DNA of 64,000 nt. Source: Cryobacterium glucosi. GTDB taxonomy: Bacteria; Actinomycetota; Actinomycetes; Actinomycetales; Microbacteriaceae. Positions 26,303-34,742 of this stretch are shown one piece after another. The stretch is taken from positions 62,001 through 126,000 of the forward strand of contig NZ_SOFS01000012.1 in assembly GCF_004402235.1 (NCBI RefSeq). The letters run 5' to 3'. Position 1 is the stretch's first letter. Every line of letters begins with the position of its first letter. The position numbers and the translations under genes are program-made. Below the pieces are notes generated by a model. It was not told the DNA's origin. It saw only the letters and a program-made list of their open reading frames with translations, and did no database searches.

Positions 26303-27634
26303 ATGAACTCCCGTCGCTCCTGGCTCATCTTCTCTATCGGGTCGTTCGCGTACCTATCGGCAGTCCTGCAGCGCACGTCGCTCGGCGTCGCCGGAGTCGC
26401 GGCGTCTGAGCGCTTCGGCGGCACCGCCGCGCTGCTCTCCAGCCTCGCCGTCGTGCAGCTCGTGGTCTACGCAGCGGCGCAGGTGCCTGTCGGGGTGCTC
26501 ATCGACCGGTTCGGACCCCGGATCCTCGTGATCGTCGGGACAACGCTGATGATCGGCGGACAGGTCACCCTCGCGTTTTCCACCGACATCACCGCCGCCG
26601 TCGCCGGTCGGATGCTCGTCGGTGCGGGAGACGCCGCCATCTTCATCTCCATGATCCGCCTGATCGGATCCTGGTTCGACGGCCCCCTTGTGCCCCAGCT
26701 TTCGCAGTGGCTCGGCAACATCGGCCAGCTCGGCCAGGTCCTCTCCGCCGTTCCGCTCGCCTGGGTGCTGCACACCTTCGGCTGGACGCCCGCGTTCCTG
26801 TCCGCGGCATCCGTCGCCGTCGTCGCGCTCGTCGTCGTGATCGTCGTGATCGAGGACCGGCCGGTGGGATCGACGGACGAGGCTCGGCCGACGAGCCTGC
26901 GGGAGGCGCTCGTGCTGCTCAAGAAGAGCTTCCGCAGGCCGGGAACGCAGCTCGGATTCTGGTCGCACTACGTGACACAGTCGCCAGGAACCGTTTTCAG
27001 CATGCTCTGGGGTTTCCCCTTCATGGTCTACGGCCTCGGCTACGACCCCGCTCTTGCCGCCTCGATGCTGATGGTGCTCGTCGCGGCCGGCATGGTTTTC
27101 GGCCCCATCCTGGGCATCCTCACCGCACGCTACCCCCAGCGCCGCAGCAACATCGTGCTCGCCGTTGTCATCCTGATGGCGGCGGCCTGGACCGTCGTCC
27201 TCGCCTGGCCGGGAACGCCACCGTTCTGGCTCATCGTCCTACTCCTCGTCACCCTCGGAATCGGCGGCCCCGGCTCCCTGATCGGGTTCGACTTCGCTCG
27301 CAGCTTCAATCCGAAACGCAGCCACGGCTCGGCCAACGGCGTCGTGAACGTCGGCGGCTTCACGGCGAGTTTCGTGATGGTGTACCTGATCGGGGTCCTG
27401 CTCGACCTGCAGAATGGCTGGCGAGTCGCCGGGGGAGCGCCGAGCAACCTGTACTCCCTGGAATCCTTCCGGGTCGCCTTCCTCGTGCAGTTCCTGGTCG
27501 TCGGGATCGGCGTCGTGTTCCTGCTCCGCGCCCGGCGCCGCACCCGATTCCTGTTGTCCCGCGACGAGGGCGTCGAGGTGGCGCCCCTCTGGATCGCCGT
27601 GGCGCGGGCCTGGCGGCGTCCGCGTTCGCGCTGA
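26303..27634 (+). CDS. MFS transporter
   Basis: 443 aa with about twelve membrane helices. The loop between helices 2 and 3 carries a recognisable major-facilitator motif (GVLIDRFGPR, residues ~58-67), and helix 4 contains AGRMLVGAGDAAIF. The first helix is IFSIGSFAYLSAVLQRTSLGVAG, like the nitrate/sugar-phosphate or NarK-type carriers of actinobacteria in general sequence style, but the substrate cannot be assigned. The protein is split by the usual central loop (~190-215, SLREALVLLKKSFRRPG). It is followed by sigA with a 246-bp gap. Family certain, substrate unknown. Confidence 0.85.
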   Translation: MNSRRSWLIFSIGSFAYLSAVLQRTSLGVAGVAASERFGGTAALLSSLAVVQLVVYAAAQVPVGVLIDRFGPRILVIVGTTLMIGGQVTLAFSTDITAAVAGRMLVGAGDAAIFISMIRLIGSWFDGPLVPQLSQWLGNIGQLGQVLSAVPLAWVLHTFGWTPAFLSAASVAVVALVVVIVVIEDRPVGSTDEARPTSLREALVLLKKSFRRPGTQLGFWSHYVTQSPGTVFSMLWGFPFMVYGLGYDPALAASMLMVLVAAGMVFGPILGILTARYPQRRSNIVLAVVILMAAAWTVVLAWPGTPPFWLIVLLLVTLGIGGPGSLIGFDFARSFNPKRSHGSANGVVNVGGFTASFVMVYLIGVLLDLQNGWRVAGGAPSNLYSLESFRVAFLVQFLVVGIGVVFLLRARRRTRFLLSRDEGVEVAPLWIAVARAWRRPRSR

Positions 27635-27752
27635 GCGTGTTCGAGAGGCCCTGAACTGGCTCGTTATATACACAAAGCATGCAATAATTGTCAATAGGGC
27701 CCGTTCTGGTCCTGGGTGCACCGTTACCAGTTGATGGTGCGCAGCCCGGGAC

Positions 27753-27781
27753 TTGACATGGGTCCTAGTACTGCCCAAAAT
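27753..27781 (+). promoter_or_regulatory. Candidate sigma-A promoter upstream of sigA
   Basis: A perfect -35 TTGACA at 27753-27758 is followed after 17 bp by CAAAAT at 27776-27781, a 4/6 match to the -10 consensus. The sigA ATG is 100 bp downstream, leaving a long 5' leader. The rest of 27635-27880 holds an AT-rich segment (27660-27695) but no gene I can recognise. Confidence 0.4.
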
Positions 27782-27880
27782 CCATATCTGCCCGGCTTGG
27801 CGCACGGACCGTTTCCCCCGGTTCACCGCACCTGCGGGCAGCGCCGCCGGTGCACACCCGACGGCATGAGAGGTGTTCGA

Positions 27881-29248
27881 ATGGCAACCCGCACAAAGAC
27901 CGAGCCAACCGAAGAGACCACCGTTGCCGAGACGGATGCCGCGAAGAAGGCCCCCGCCAAGGCCCCGGCCCGCAAGGCAGCGGCGAAGGCCCCCGCCATC
28001 AAGCGCGCCCCCACCAAGGCCGCCGTCGCGAAGGCAGCCGCAGCGGCAGCTGCATCCGATGCCGCCGCCGTCGCTGCTGCCGGTTCAGGCAACGACGACG
28101 ATGACGACGACGATGACGAGCACCGCACGCCGCGCAAGCGGGCCGGCGCGAAGTCCAAGGCCGGCGCGGACGACCACGACGACCTGAACGGTCACGATGA
28201 GGTCGAAGACGACCACAACGACGACGACCACGGCAAGAAGACGCCGACGGAGCCCCTCCCGAGCGGCGCGCTCGTCCTGTCCCTCGTCGACGACGAGGAC
28301 GAGGTCCCCGTCTACTCGAGCGCCATCACCGGCGCAACGGCAGACCCCGTCAAGGACTACCTGAAGCAGATCGGCAAGGTCGCCCTGTTGAACGCGGCCG
28401 AAGAGGTCGAGCTCGCCATGCGCATCGAGGCCGGGCTGTTCGCAGAGGACAAGATGTCCCAGATGACCGACGCGGAAAAGAAGAGTGCGCTCGGGCGCGA
28501 ACTCCTCTGGGTCGCCAAGGACGGCGCGCGCGCCAAGAGCCACCTTCTGGGTGCGAACCTGCGCCTCGTCGTCTCGCTCGCCAAGCGCTACACGGGCCGT
28601 GGAATGCAGTTCCTCGACCTGATCCAGGAAGGCAACCTTGGACTGATCCGCGCCGTCGAGAAGTTCGACTACACCAAGGGCTTCAAGTTCTCCACATACG
28701 CCACGTGGTGGATCCGCCAGGCGATCACACGCGCCATGGCCGACCAGGCCCGTACCATCCGCATTCCCGTGCACATGGTCGAGGTCATCAACAAGCTCGC
28801 CCGCGTGCAGCGCCAGATGCTCCAGGACCTCGGTCGCGAACCCACGCCGGAAGAACTGAGCCGCGAACTCGACATGACCCCGGAAAAGGTCGTCGAGGTG
28901 CAGAAGTACGGCCGCGAACCGATCTCCCTGCACACCCCGCTCGGCGAAGACGGCGACAGCGAATTCGGTGACCTCATCGAGGACACCGAGGCCGTCGTCC
29001 CCGCGGACGCCGTCGGATTCACCATGCTGCAGAAGCAGCTCGAGAGCCTGCTCGACTCGCTCTCCGAGCGCGAAGCCGGCGTGATCCGGATGCGCTTCGG
29101 CCTCGGCGACGGCATGCCCAAGACGCTCGACCAGATCGGTGACACCTTCGGAGTGACCCGCGAGCGCATCCGCCAGATCGAATCCAAGACGATGGCCAAG
29201 CTGCGTCACCCGTCGCGGTCGCAGTCACTACGCGACTACCTCGAATAG
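27881..29248 (+). CDS. sigA: Primary RNA polymerase sigma factor (SigA/HrdB type)
   Basis: 455 aa from ATG 27881 ([13 protein letters not shown]). Directs RNA polymerase to housekeeping promoters. Regions 2-4 are textbook: region 1.2 [11 protein letters not shown] (~156), region 2 with [20 protein letters not shown] and the -10 recognition helix [15 protein letters not shown], region 3 IRIPVHMVE, and region 4 with the helix-turn-helix [20 protein letters not shown]. The first ~125 residues replace region 1.1 with a Lys/Ala-rich stretch ([16 protein letters not shown]) and a block of eight aspartates followed by acidic clusters. A 6-bp gap separates it from murT, so sigA, murT and gatD probably form one transcript. 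Confidence 0.96.
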   Translation: MATRTKTEPTEETTVAETDAAKKAPAKAPARKAAAKAPAIKRAPTKAAVAKAAAAAAASDAAAVAAAGSGNDDDDDDDDEHRTPRKRAGAKSKAGADDHDDLNGHDEVEDDHNDDDHGKKTPTEPLPSGALVLSLVDDEDEVPVYSSAITGATADPVKDYLKQIGKVALLNAAEEVELAMRIEAGLFAEDKMSQMTDAEKKSALGRELLWVAKDGARAKSHLLGANLRLVVSLAKRYTGRGMQFLDLIQEGNLGLIRAVEKFDYTKGFKFSTYATWWIRQAITRAMADQARTIRIPVHMVEVINKLARVQRQMLQDLGREPTPEELSRELDMTPEKVVEVQKYGREPISLHTPLGEDGDSEFGDLIEDTEAVVPADAVGFTMLQKQLESLLDSLSEREAGVIRMRFGLGDGMPKTLDQIGDTFGVTRERIRQIESKTMAKLRHPSRSQSLRDYLE

Positions 29249-29254
29249 AATCCC

Positions 29255-30517
29255 GTGCGCTATGCACCGGCAATCCTGGTCGGCCGAACTGTGCGGGTCC
29301 TCGCGCGCTGGCGAAAGCCGGGCGGGGGATCCGCGGTTCCCGGCCTCGTCGTCAACAAGATCGCTCCGGGGTTCCTCGCGAGCGTTCTGAACGGCTTTCC
29401 AGACGGTCTCGTGATCGTGTCCGGCTCGAGCGGCAAGTCCACGACCACCAAGATGCTCGTCGCGGCCCTCCGTGCGCACGGCGTCACGGTGTTCACGAAC
29501 CAGTCGACCGCCAACATCAGCCAGGGACTCACCTCCGCCCTGCTCGAGGAGGTCAGCCTCACCGGTCGGATCCACGGTGACATGGCCGTGCTCGAAATGG
29601 ATGAGGGGCACGGCGCCCTCATCTCGGCGACGCTCAACCCCCGGGTCGTGGCACTGACGAACGTCATGGTCGACCAGATCGACCGTTTCCACGACTCCGA
29701 CATGGTCGTGGCCATGCTGGCCAGGATCGCGAACCGTGCGAGCGGGACCGTCGTCATCAACGCAGACGACGCGTCCCTCCTCGGCCTCGTCGACCACCTC
29801 GACGGCCCGGCCGCCGTGGCCCGCTACGGTGTGACGGCGGAGATCCTCGCGGAGAACCCGCGCGGTCTCGGCTACAGCGTGACCGCGTCCGAGCGGATGC
29901 CGCCGGTCGGCGGCATCCTGCTCACGCGCGTCTCCGGTCGCTCGGCTTCGGTCCTGCTCGACGGCCGGTCCTTCGACCTCGGCTTGCCTGCGCGCGGCGT
30001 GCACTACGCCGTGGACGCACTCACCGCGATCGCGGCCGCCCGGGCCGCTCTCGGGGACCGCTTCGACGCGGCAACGGCCTGCGCCGCCGTATCCGCGATC
30101 CCGCCCGTCTTCGGCAGGGGCGAGATCGTCACCGTCCGCGGCCGCCGCGTCGAGTTCGTGCTCGTGCAGAACCCGGCGAGCTTCCAGCTCAACGTCGACA
30201 GCCTCGAACCCGGCCTCGACCAGGTCCTGGTCGCTATCGGGTCCGATGTCCGCGATCCGTCATACTTCTGGCCGGTCGACACCTCCGGCCTCGGCCGGGT
30301 GCTGATCGCGTCTGGATCGAAGGCCCACGACATTGCACTGCAGCTCGCATACGACGGGGTTGTCGTCGACCGGATCGAGCCAGACCTCGGCCGGGCACTC
30401 GACGACTTCCTGGCCCTGCCGGATCCGGAGCACGGCATCAAGACCATCATCTTCTCGGCGGATTCGATGCGGCGCACCCGCGCACACCTCGGCCTCGCCT
30501 CGAACCGGGAGGGTTGA
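29255..30517 (+). CDS. MurT-like Mur ligase family protein, atypical
   Basis: 420 aa, GTG start. MurT proteins activate the D-Glu alpha-carboxyl of lipid II with ATP for amidation by GatD. The Mur-ligase core is intact: P-loop VSGSSGKSTTTKML (~55-68), STANISQGLTSAL, and LEMDEGHG. The C-terminal DUF1727-type domain is present (VEFVLVQNPASFQLN...ALDDFLALPDPEHG). It differs from the canonical enzyme in several places: the four-cysteine zinc ribbon expected after VINADDASLLG is absent, only one cysteine exists in the whole protein, and NLFRDQ-type and NDxxADGRDxSW-type segments read NVMVDQIDRF and IGSDVRDPSYFW. It is followed after 3 bp by a GatD-like gene without its catalytic cysteine. It may act on a different amine. 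Confidence 0.8.
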   Translation: MRYAPAILVGRTVRVLARWRKPGGGSAVPGLVVNKIAPGFLASVLNGFPDGLVIVSGSSGKSTTTKMLVAALRAHGVTVFTNQSTANISQGLTSALLEEVSLTGRIHGDMAVLEMDEGHGALISATLNPRVVALTNVMVDQIDRFHDSDMVVAMLARIANRASGTVVINADDASLLGLVDHLDGPAAVARYGVTAEILAENPRGLGYSVTASERMPPVGGILLTRVSGRSASVLLDGRSFDLGLPARGVHYAVDALTAIAAARAALGDRFDAATACAAVSAIPPVFGRGEIVTVRGRRVEFVLVQNPASFQLNVDSLEPGLDQVLVAIGSDVRDPSYFWPVDTSGLGRVLIASGSKAHDIALQLAYDGVVVDRIEPDLGRALDDFLALPDPEHGIKTIIFSADSMRRTRAHLGLASNREG

Positions 30518-30520
30518 GCC

Positions 30521-31249
30521 ATGCGCGCACTCACGATACTTTCCGTGCTTCCCGAACTCCTCGACACCAACGGGGACGCCGCCAACGCACGCGTGCTCGC
30601 ACAGCGCGCCCGCTGGGCCGGCTTCGACGCGACCATCGTGCCGGTCAGGTCGCTCGAGGAACTCCCGAGCAAGGTCGACGCGATCGTGATCGGTTCCGGA
30701 AACGACTCCGACCTCCTGGCGACGCGCGATCTCCTGGCCCCCCTGGTCAATGCTCTGCGCGCGTGGACAACGGCGGGCGTTCCCGTGCTCGCGGTCGGAA
30801 CCGGCTGGGAACTCCTGAGCTGGGGAGTCGAACTCGCGGACGGCAGCGTCGTCGAAGGTCTCGGTCTCGTCGCGGGGCGTGCTGTCCCGCTCGCGGAGCG
30901 TGCGACGGGCGACCTTGTCGTCGAATCAGCGTTCGGCCGGCTCGTGGGCTTCGAGAACCACGCCCGCAGCTACGTCGGAGCGGAGGCATCCGTTCTCGGC
31001 CGGGTGCTCAGCGGCGTGGGCAACGGGGCGAAGACGGAGGGTCTCCGAATGGGGAGCTTCCTCGGCACGCACCTGCACGGTCCGGTCCTCGCCCGCAATC
31101 CGGGTCTGGCGGACCATATCCTCTCCGCAGCCGTCACGCGGGCAGGCGGCGTCTATGTGCGTTCGGAGCGCGCAGCTGCCGCCGATGCGATCGCGGAGGC
31201 CGCGACGGCCGTCGTGGTCTCCACCCTCAGCCTCGACGCGGACTCCTAG
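30521..31249 (+). CDS. GatD-like glutamine amidotransferase fold protein without catalytic cysteine
   Basis: 242 aa. Class-I amidotransferase (GatD) fold, with the family's C-terminal signature FENHARSYVG and GTHLHGPVLARNP, in which the histidines remain. The nucleophile elbow, normally L-A-x-C-G-G-Y-Q-L-L, reads LAVGTGWELL (residues 90-99): Gly and Thr stand where the cysteine should be, encoded by GGA ACC. There is no cysteine anywhere in the protein. It therefore cannot hydrolyse glutamine by the usual mechanism. The reading frame is uninterrupted and the rest of the fold is conserved, so it is not a decaying pseudogene by appearance. It is 3 bp downstream of murT. Probable role: structural partner of the MurT-like protein, perhaps in bridge formation. 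Confidence 0.8.
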   Translation: MRALTILSVLPELLDTNGDAANARVLAQRARWAGFDATIVPVRSLEELPSKVDAIVIGSGNDSDLLATRDLLAPLVNALRAWTTAGVPVLAVGTGWELLSWGVELADGSVVEGLGLVAGRAVPLAERATGDLVVESAFGRLVGFENHARSYVGAEASVLGRVLSGVGNGAKTEGLRMGSFLGTHLHGPVLARNPGLADHILSAAVTRAGGVYVRSERAAAADAIAEAATAVVVSTLSLDADS

Positions 31250-31266
31250 AGGCACAGCGGACAAGA

Positions 31267-31306
31267 AAACGGCGCCGCCGCGACCTCAGTCGCGTCGACG
31301 CCGTTT
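31267..31306. terminator. Terminator between gatD-like and DUF7455 genes
   Basis: Arms 31267-31284 (AAACGGCGCCGCCGCGAC) and 31289-31306 (GTCGCGTCGACGCCGTTT) pair with two mismatches in the middle, around a CTCA loop. Located between two convergent genes; A/T ends give short U runs in both directions. Confidence 0.7.
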
Positions 31307-31327
31307 CCGGTCGTACTGCCTGTCGCG

Positions 31328-31561
31328 TTACGAACGCTGGTCTTCGAGGAGCCTGCTGGACTCGTCGTGCCAGCTGTCCGCGATGGCGGAGAGTTTTTCC
31401 TGGTGCTTGCGACCGTGGTGGGCGCAGAACATCAGTTCGCTGTTGTTGACGCTGACGCGAATGTACGCCTGCGCGCCACACGCGTCACACCTGTCGGCGG
31501 CCGTGAGCTGGTGCGTGGCGCTCTGGTTTTCGATGGCACCATGTGCTGCGATCTGGGACAT
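31328..31561 (-). CDS. DUF7455 small zinc-ribbon-like protein
   Basis: 77 aa from ATG 31561, which has a strong Shine-Dalgarno (GGAGGAGG) upstream. The protein carries a CDAC pair near residue 24 and a CAHHGRKH segment near 46, giving Cys2-Cys-His candidates for one zinc. Family members are annotated DUF7455 and occur next to sigma-A and topoisomerase genes across actinobacteria, as seen here (sigA at 27.9 kb, parE at 39.7 kb). Its biochemical role is unknown. It is convergent with the gatD-like gene across a terminator and downstream of cls. Confidence 0.85.
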   Translation of the reverse strand: MSQIAAHGAIENQSATHQLTAADRCDACGAQAYIRVSVNNSELMFCAHHGRKHQEKLSAIADSWHDESSRLLEDQRS

Positions 31562-31681
31562 TTTTTTCCTCCTCCAGACTGATACCAAGCGATACCAATT
31601 GAACTTGGTCCTATACAAACACGGCCGAGCCTCGATAAGGAGTCGATTCGGTTACATTTCGCTTACCGCGTAGCGGATTGC

Positions 31682-33136
31682 TCACTGCAGTGAGGAGGTG
31701 AGTCGCGCCAGGCTGTCACCGATTTTCTGGGTGACCGGCCGTGCGAGCCAGTCGGCTAGTTCGAGCCTGACGCTGTTGGCCCGGTAGCCGTCTTCGACGA
31801 GCCGCATGCCGGTTGTGAAGTCCCGTCCGTGGACGAGCACCGAAATCTCCATGTTGAGACGGAATGAGCGGATGTCCATGTTGCTCGATCCGATCACGGC
31901 GATGTCATCATCGATCGTGAAGTGCTTGGCATGCAGCACCGTCGGGGCTCGGTACAGGTAGATGGAGACGCCTGCGCGCAGCAATGCCTCGTAGTACGAC
32001 CGCTGGGCGTGGTAGACGAGGGCCTGGTCTCCGACAGCGGAGACGAACAGCTCGACGTCGAGTCCGCGCGACGCCGCGGTGATGATCGCGAGGAGCGTGG
32101 ACTCCTCCGGCACGAAATACGGGCTCGTGATACTCACCCGGCGTTCGGCCTTGTGGATCAGCAGGGCGTAGAGCTTCAGGTTGTTGTCGTTCTCGAAACT
32201 CGGCCCGCTCGGGACGACTTGCGCGTCCAGGTGCTCCACCCGGGGCTCGAGCAGCAGCGGGGTCGTGTCGAGCGGGAGCAGGGCATCCGTCTCGCTGTAC
32301 CAGTCGGTGACGAAGACGGCGTCGAGCTCCCGGACGACCGGCCCGTCGAGCCGCACCATGAGCTCGTGCCAGCGCAGGCCTCTCGCGAGATTCTTCTTCT
32401 TCAGGTAGGTCGGGTCGATCAGGTTCTGCGAACCGGTGAACCCGATCCGACCGTCGACGACGACGAGTTTGCGGTGGTTGCGCAGGTCGGGTCGTTGCCA
32501 GTGCCCGCGCAACGGCCGGAGCGGGAGCATGGCGTGCCATTCGGCGCCCATGTCCGACAGGGCGGCGAGTGTCTCGGCCCGCCGGGGCAGGAGGAACCCG
32601 GAGAGATGGTCTGAGAGCACCCGGACGGTGACACCCCGCGCGATCGCCCGGCGCAGCGCGTCGAAGAACGGCTCCGTGACGCTGTCGAGCACGAGGATGT
32701 AGAACTGGACGTGCACGTACTCCGTCGCGGTGTCGACGGCCGCCGTCATGGCAGCAAGGGATCCTTCGTAGTCCGGAAGCAAGGCGGCTCGGTTGCCGCC
32801 GACCATGGGCAGCGCACCGAGGTTGACATTGAGCTGGACCGCGGACGGCAGCCACTGCGGCCACTGTTCGCGGTGGCTGACCTGGTGGAACCCTTCCGTC
32901 CGGGACAGGATGAGTTCGTTGACCTCGCGTTGCTTGTCCCGCCGAGGGGCGGGGAGCCGTCCGAACCCCACGAGCAGGAACGCGACGGCTCCGAGGTAGG
33001 GGATGAAGACGATCGTGAGTACCCAGGCGATCGCGCTCGCGGGCGACCGGTTCGCCGACACGAGCACGGTGGCCGTGAAGCCGACGATCACGTGCACCAT
33101 GATCAGGACGAGAGCGACGGTTTCGAGATCCTGCAT
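31682..33136 (-). CDS. cls: Cardiolipin synthase, phospholipase D family
   Basis: 484 aa. Two N-terminal membrane helices (VALVLIMVHVIVGFTATVLV and PASAIAWVLTIVFIPYLGAVAFLLVGFG) anchor the enzyme, followed by two HKD motifs: NHRKLVVVDGRIGFTGSQN near residue ~220 and HAKHFTIDDDIAVIGSSNMD near ~405. These histidine-lysine-aspartate sites perform the phosphatidyl transfer between two phosphatidylglycerol molecules. The C-terminus is a short amphipathic segment. It sits 9 bp downstream of the second M17 aminopeptidase on the same strand, so the two are likely one operon with the SHOCT gene. Confidence 0.93.
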   Translation of the reverse strand: MQDLETVALVLIMVHVIVGFTATVLVSANRSPASAIAWVLTIVFIPYLGAVAFLLVGFGRLPAPRRDKQREVNELILSRTEGFHQVSHREQWPQWLPSAVQLNVNLGALPMVGGNRAALLPDYEGSLAAMTAAVDTATEYVHVQFYILVLDSVTEPFFDALRRAIARGVTVRVLSDHLSGFLLPRRAETLAALSDMGAEWHAMLPLRPLRGHWQRPDLRNHRKLVVVDGRIGFTGSQNLIDPTYLKKKNLARGLRWHELMVRLDGPVVRELDAVFVTDWYSETDALLPLDTTPLLLEPRVEHLDAQVVPSGPSFENDNNLKLYALLIHKAERRVSITSPYFVPEESTLLAIITAASRGLDVELFVSAVGDQALVYHAQRSYYEALLRAGVSIYLYRAPTVLHAKHFTIDDDIAVIGSSNMDIRSFRLNMEISVLVHGRDFTTGMRLVEDGYRANSVRLELADWLARPVTQKIGDSLARLTSSLQ

Positions 33137-33145
33137 CCGGGTGCC

Positions 33146-34735
33146 TCAGCGGGTGTTCCGGGTCGGCGCGATGCTGTCCGCCGCGAAGTTCAGTGCGAGG
33201 TCGATCAGCAGCCGGGTGCCGAACCCCGTCGCCCCCTTGGTATTCCATAGCTCGTCTGTTTCCGACTGCATGGTACCCGCGATGTCGAGGTGAGCCCAGG
33301 GCACGTCCTTGACGAACTCGGCGAGGAACAGGGCGGCGGCCGTCGCCCCGGCGTACTTGCCGCCCATGTTCGACAGGTCGGCGACGTCGGACTTCAACTG
33401 GGGTCGGTAGCGGTGTTCGAGCGGCAGTTGCCAGATCGACTCCGCCGTAGCGCGAGACGCGGCGATGGCGCGGTCGACGAGGGCCTGGTTGTTTCCGAAG
33501 ACGGCGGCCGTGTGCGTGCCCAGGGCCATCAGCGCGGCCCCGGTGAGCGTAGCGACGTCGATGATCGCGTCCGGATTCTCCTCGCCGGCCAGGACCAGGG
33601 CATCGGACATGACGAGGCGGCCTTCCGCGTCGGTGTTCTTGATCTCGACGGTGGTTCCGCCTCGGATGGTGAGGACGTCGCCGAGCTTCATGGCGGAGCC
33701 GCCCGGCATGTTGTCCGTGCACATCAGGAAGGCGGTCACCGCGGACGCGCAGTCCAGGGCGCGGAGTGCCGTCATCATGGCCAGGACGGCGGCGGCGCCG
33801 GCCATGTCCATCTTCATCAGCAGGTGCATCGGGTCGGAGGGCTTCAGCGAGATCCCGCCGGAGTCGTACATGATGCCCTTGCCGACCAGCGCGAGGTGGG
33901 CGGGAGGCGCCTCACCGTCCGTTGGCGCCGCACCGACCGTTGGCGGGGGAGAGTACGTCACCTTGATGATCCGTGGCTCTTCGACGCTTCCGGCATTCAC
34001 GCCGAGGAGACCGCCACAGCCCAGCTCGATGATCTGCTGCTTGTCGAAGACATCGATGGCCAGCCCGTGTTCGAGGCCGAGGCCGATCGCGATGGTGCCG
34101 AGATCGGTGGCGGTGAGGTGACTCGGCGGAGTGTTGGCCAGGTCCCGGGCGAGATTTGTGGCGCGTGCGGTGATCTCGCCGACACGGACCCCAACGCGAG
34201 CCTGATCCGCGACCCCGGAGCCGGTACTCGGGGTGTCGAGGACGATGTCGAGGGTGACGAGCGCGCAATGGTCGGAGGAAGGCTGCAGCTCGACGTATCG
34301 GTAGCGGGCGAGCAGGACCCCTTCGACGACCGCCTGGCCGACGGTCGCAGCGTCGAGGGGGAAGGTGTCGCCGATCGCGAGTGCGATCCGGGGATAGCGC
34401 TGGGCCGCCCGCGCGAAGGTGGCCGCGACGTCGCGCAGGAGATCCGCATCCTGGGCATCTGCGGGTCCGGCACCGACGACGATGAAGATCGGACCGTTCG
34501 GTTGGGGGAGAAGCAGGGTCTGCCCGATGCTGCCGGTGAAGCCGGCAGAGACGAGGGTGGCCCGTTCGGCACCCAGCGTCAGGGGAAGGGGGCCATCCGG
34601 GCCGATGAGGAATCCGACGGCGTCAAGACCGACCGGCACCTCGGAGACGACGAGGATTCCGACAGCGGAGGCCGGAGTCTGGGATGGCGTCCGGGTGAAC
34701 GATTCCGGGATGAGTTTGTATGTGCCGAGGGACAT
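33146..34735 (-). CDS. M17 leucyl aminopeptidase family protein, second copy
   Basis: 529 aa from ATG 34735 (MSLGTYKLIPESF). All metal and catalytic residues of the M17 core are present: GKGIMYDSGGISLKP, MKMDMAGAAAVLAM, and NTDAEGRLVMSDAL. The N-terminal ~190 residues are unlike PepA at 23722-25209, with proline-rich beginning FTRTPSQTPAS. The core diverges from PepA in many surface positions, so this is a paralogue with its own specificity, not a recent duplicate. It is 7 bp downstream of the SHOCT gene and 9 bp upstream of cls, all on the minus strand. An earlier in-frame start is possible but would run through the SHOCT gene. Confidence 0.88.
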   Translation of the reverse strand: MSLGTYKLIPESFTRTPSQTPASAVGILVVSEVPVGLDAVGFLIGPDGPLPLTLGAERATLVSAGFTGSIGQTLLLPQPNGPIFIVVGAGPADAQDADLLRDVAATFARAAQRYPRIALAIGDTFPLDAATVGQAVVEGVLLARYRYVELQPSSDHCALVTLDIVLDTPSTGSGVADQARVGVRVGEITARATNLARDLANTPPSHLTATDLGTIAIGLGLEHGLAIDVFDKQQIIELGCGGLLGVNAGSVEEPRIIKVTYSPPPTVGAAPTDGEAPPAHLALVGKGIMYDSGGISLKPSDPMHLLMKMDMAGAAAVLAMMTALRALDCASAVTAFLMCTDNMPGGSAMKLGDVLTIRGGTTVEIKNTDAEGRLVMSDALVLAGEENPDAIIDVATLTGAALMALGTHTAAVFGNNQALVDRAIAASRATAESIWQLPLEHRYRPQLKSDVADLSNMGGKYAGATAAALFLAEFVKDVPWAHLDIAGTMQSETDELWNTKGATGFGTRLLIDLALNFAADSIAPTRNTR

Positions 34736-34742
34736 GCGCGGT

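Noticed and set aside
27635..27880. tRNA or small RNA in the gap before sigA
   Set aside because: No cloverleaf or conserved tRNA boxes can be formed; only an AT-rich stretch and a candidate promoter are visible.
29246..29251. TAGAAT as a leaderless -10 for murT
   Set aside because: It ends only 3 nt before the GTG, so the transcript would start inside the coding sequence; murT is more likely read through from sigA.
30781..30840. Frameshift or sequencing error as cause of the missing GatD cysteine
   Set aside because: The frame is continuous on both sides, the codons at the elbow read cleanly (GGA ACC GGC TGG), and the flanking GatD motifs are in the same frame.
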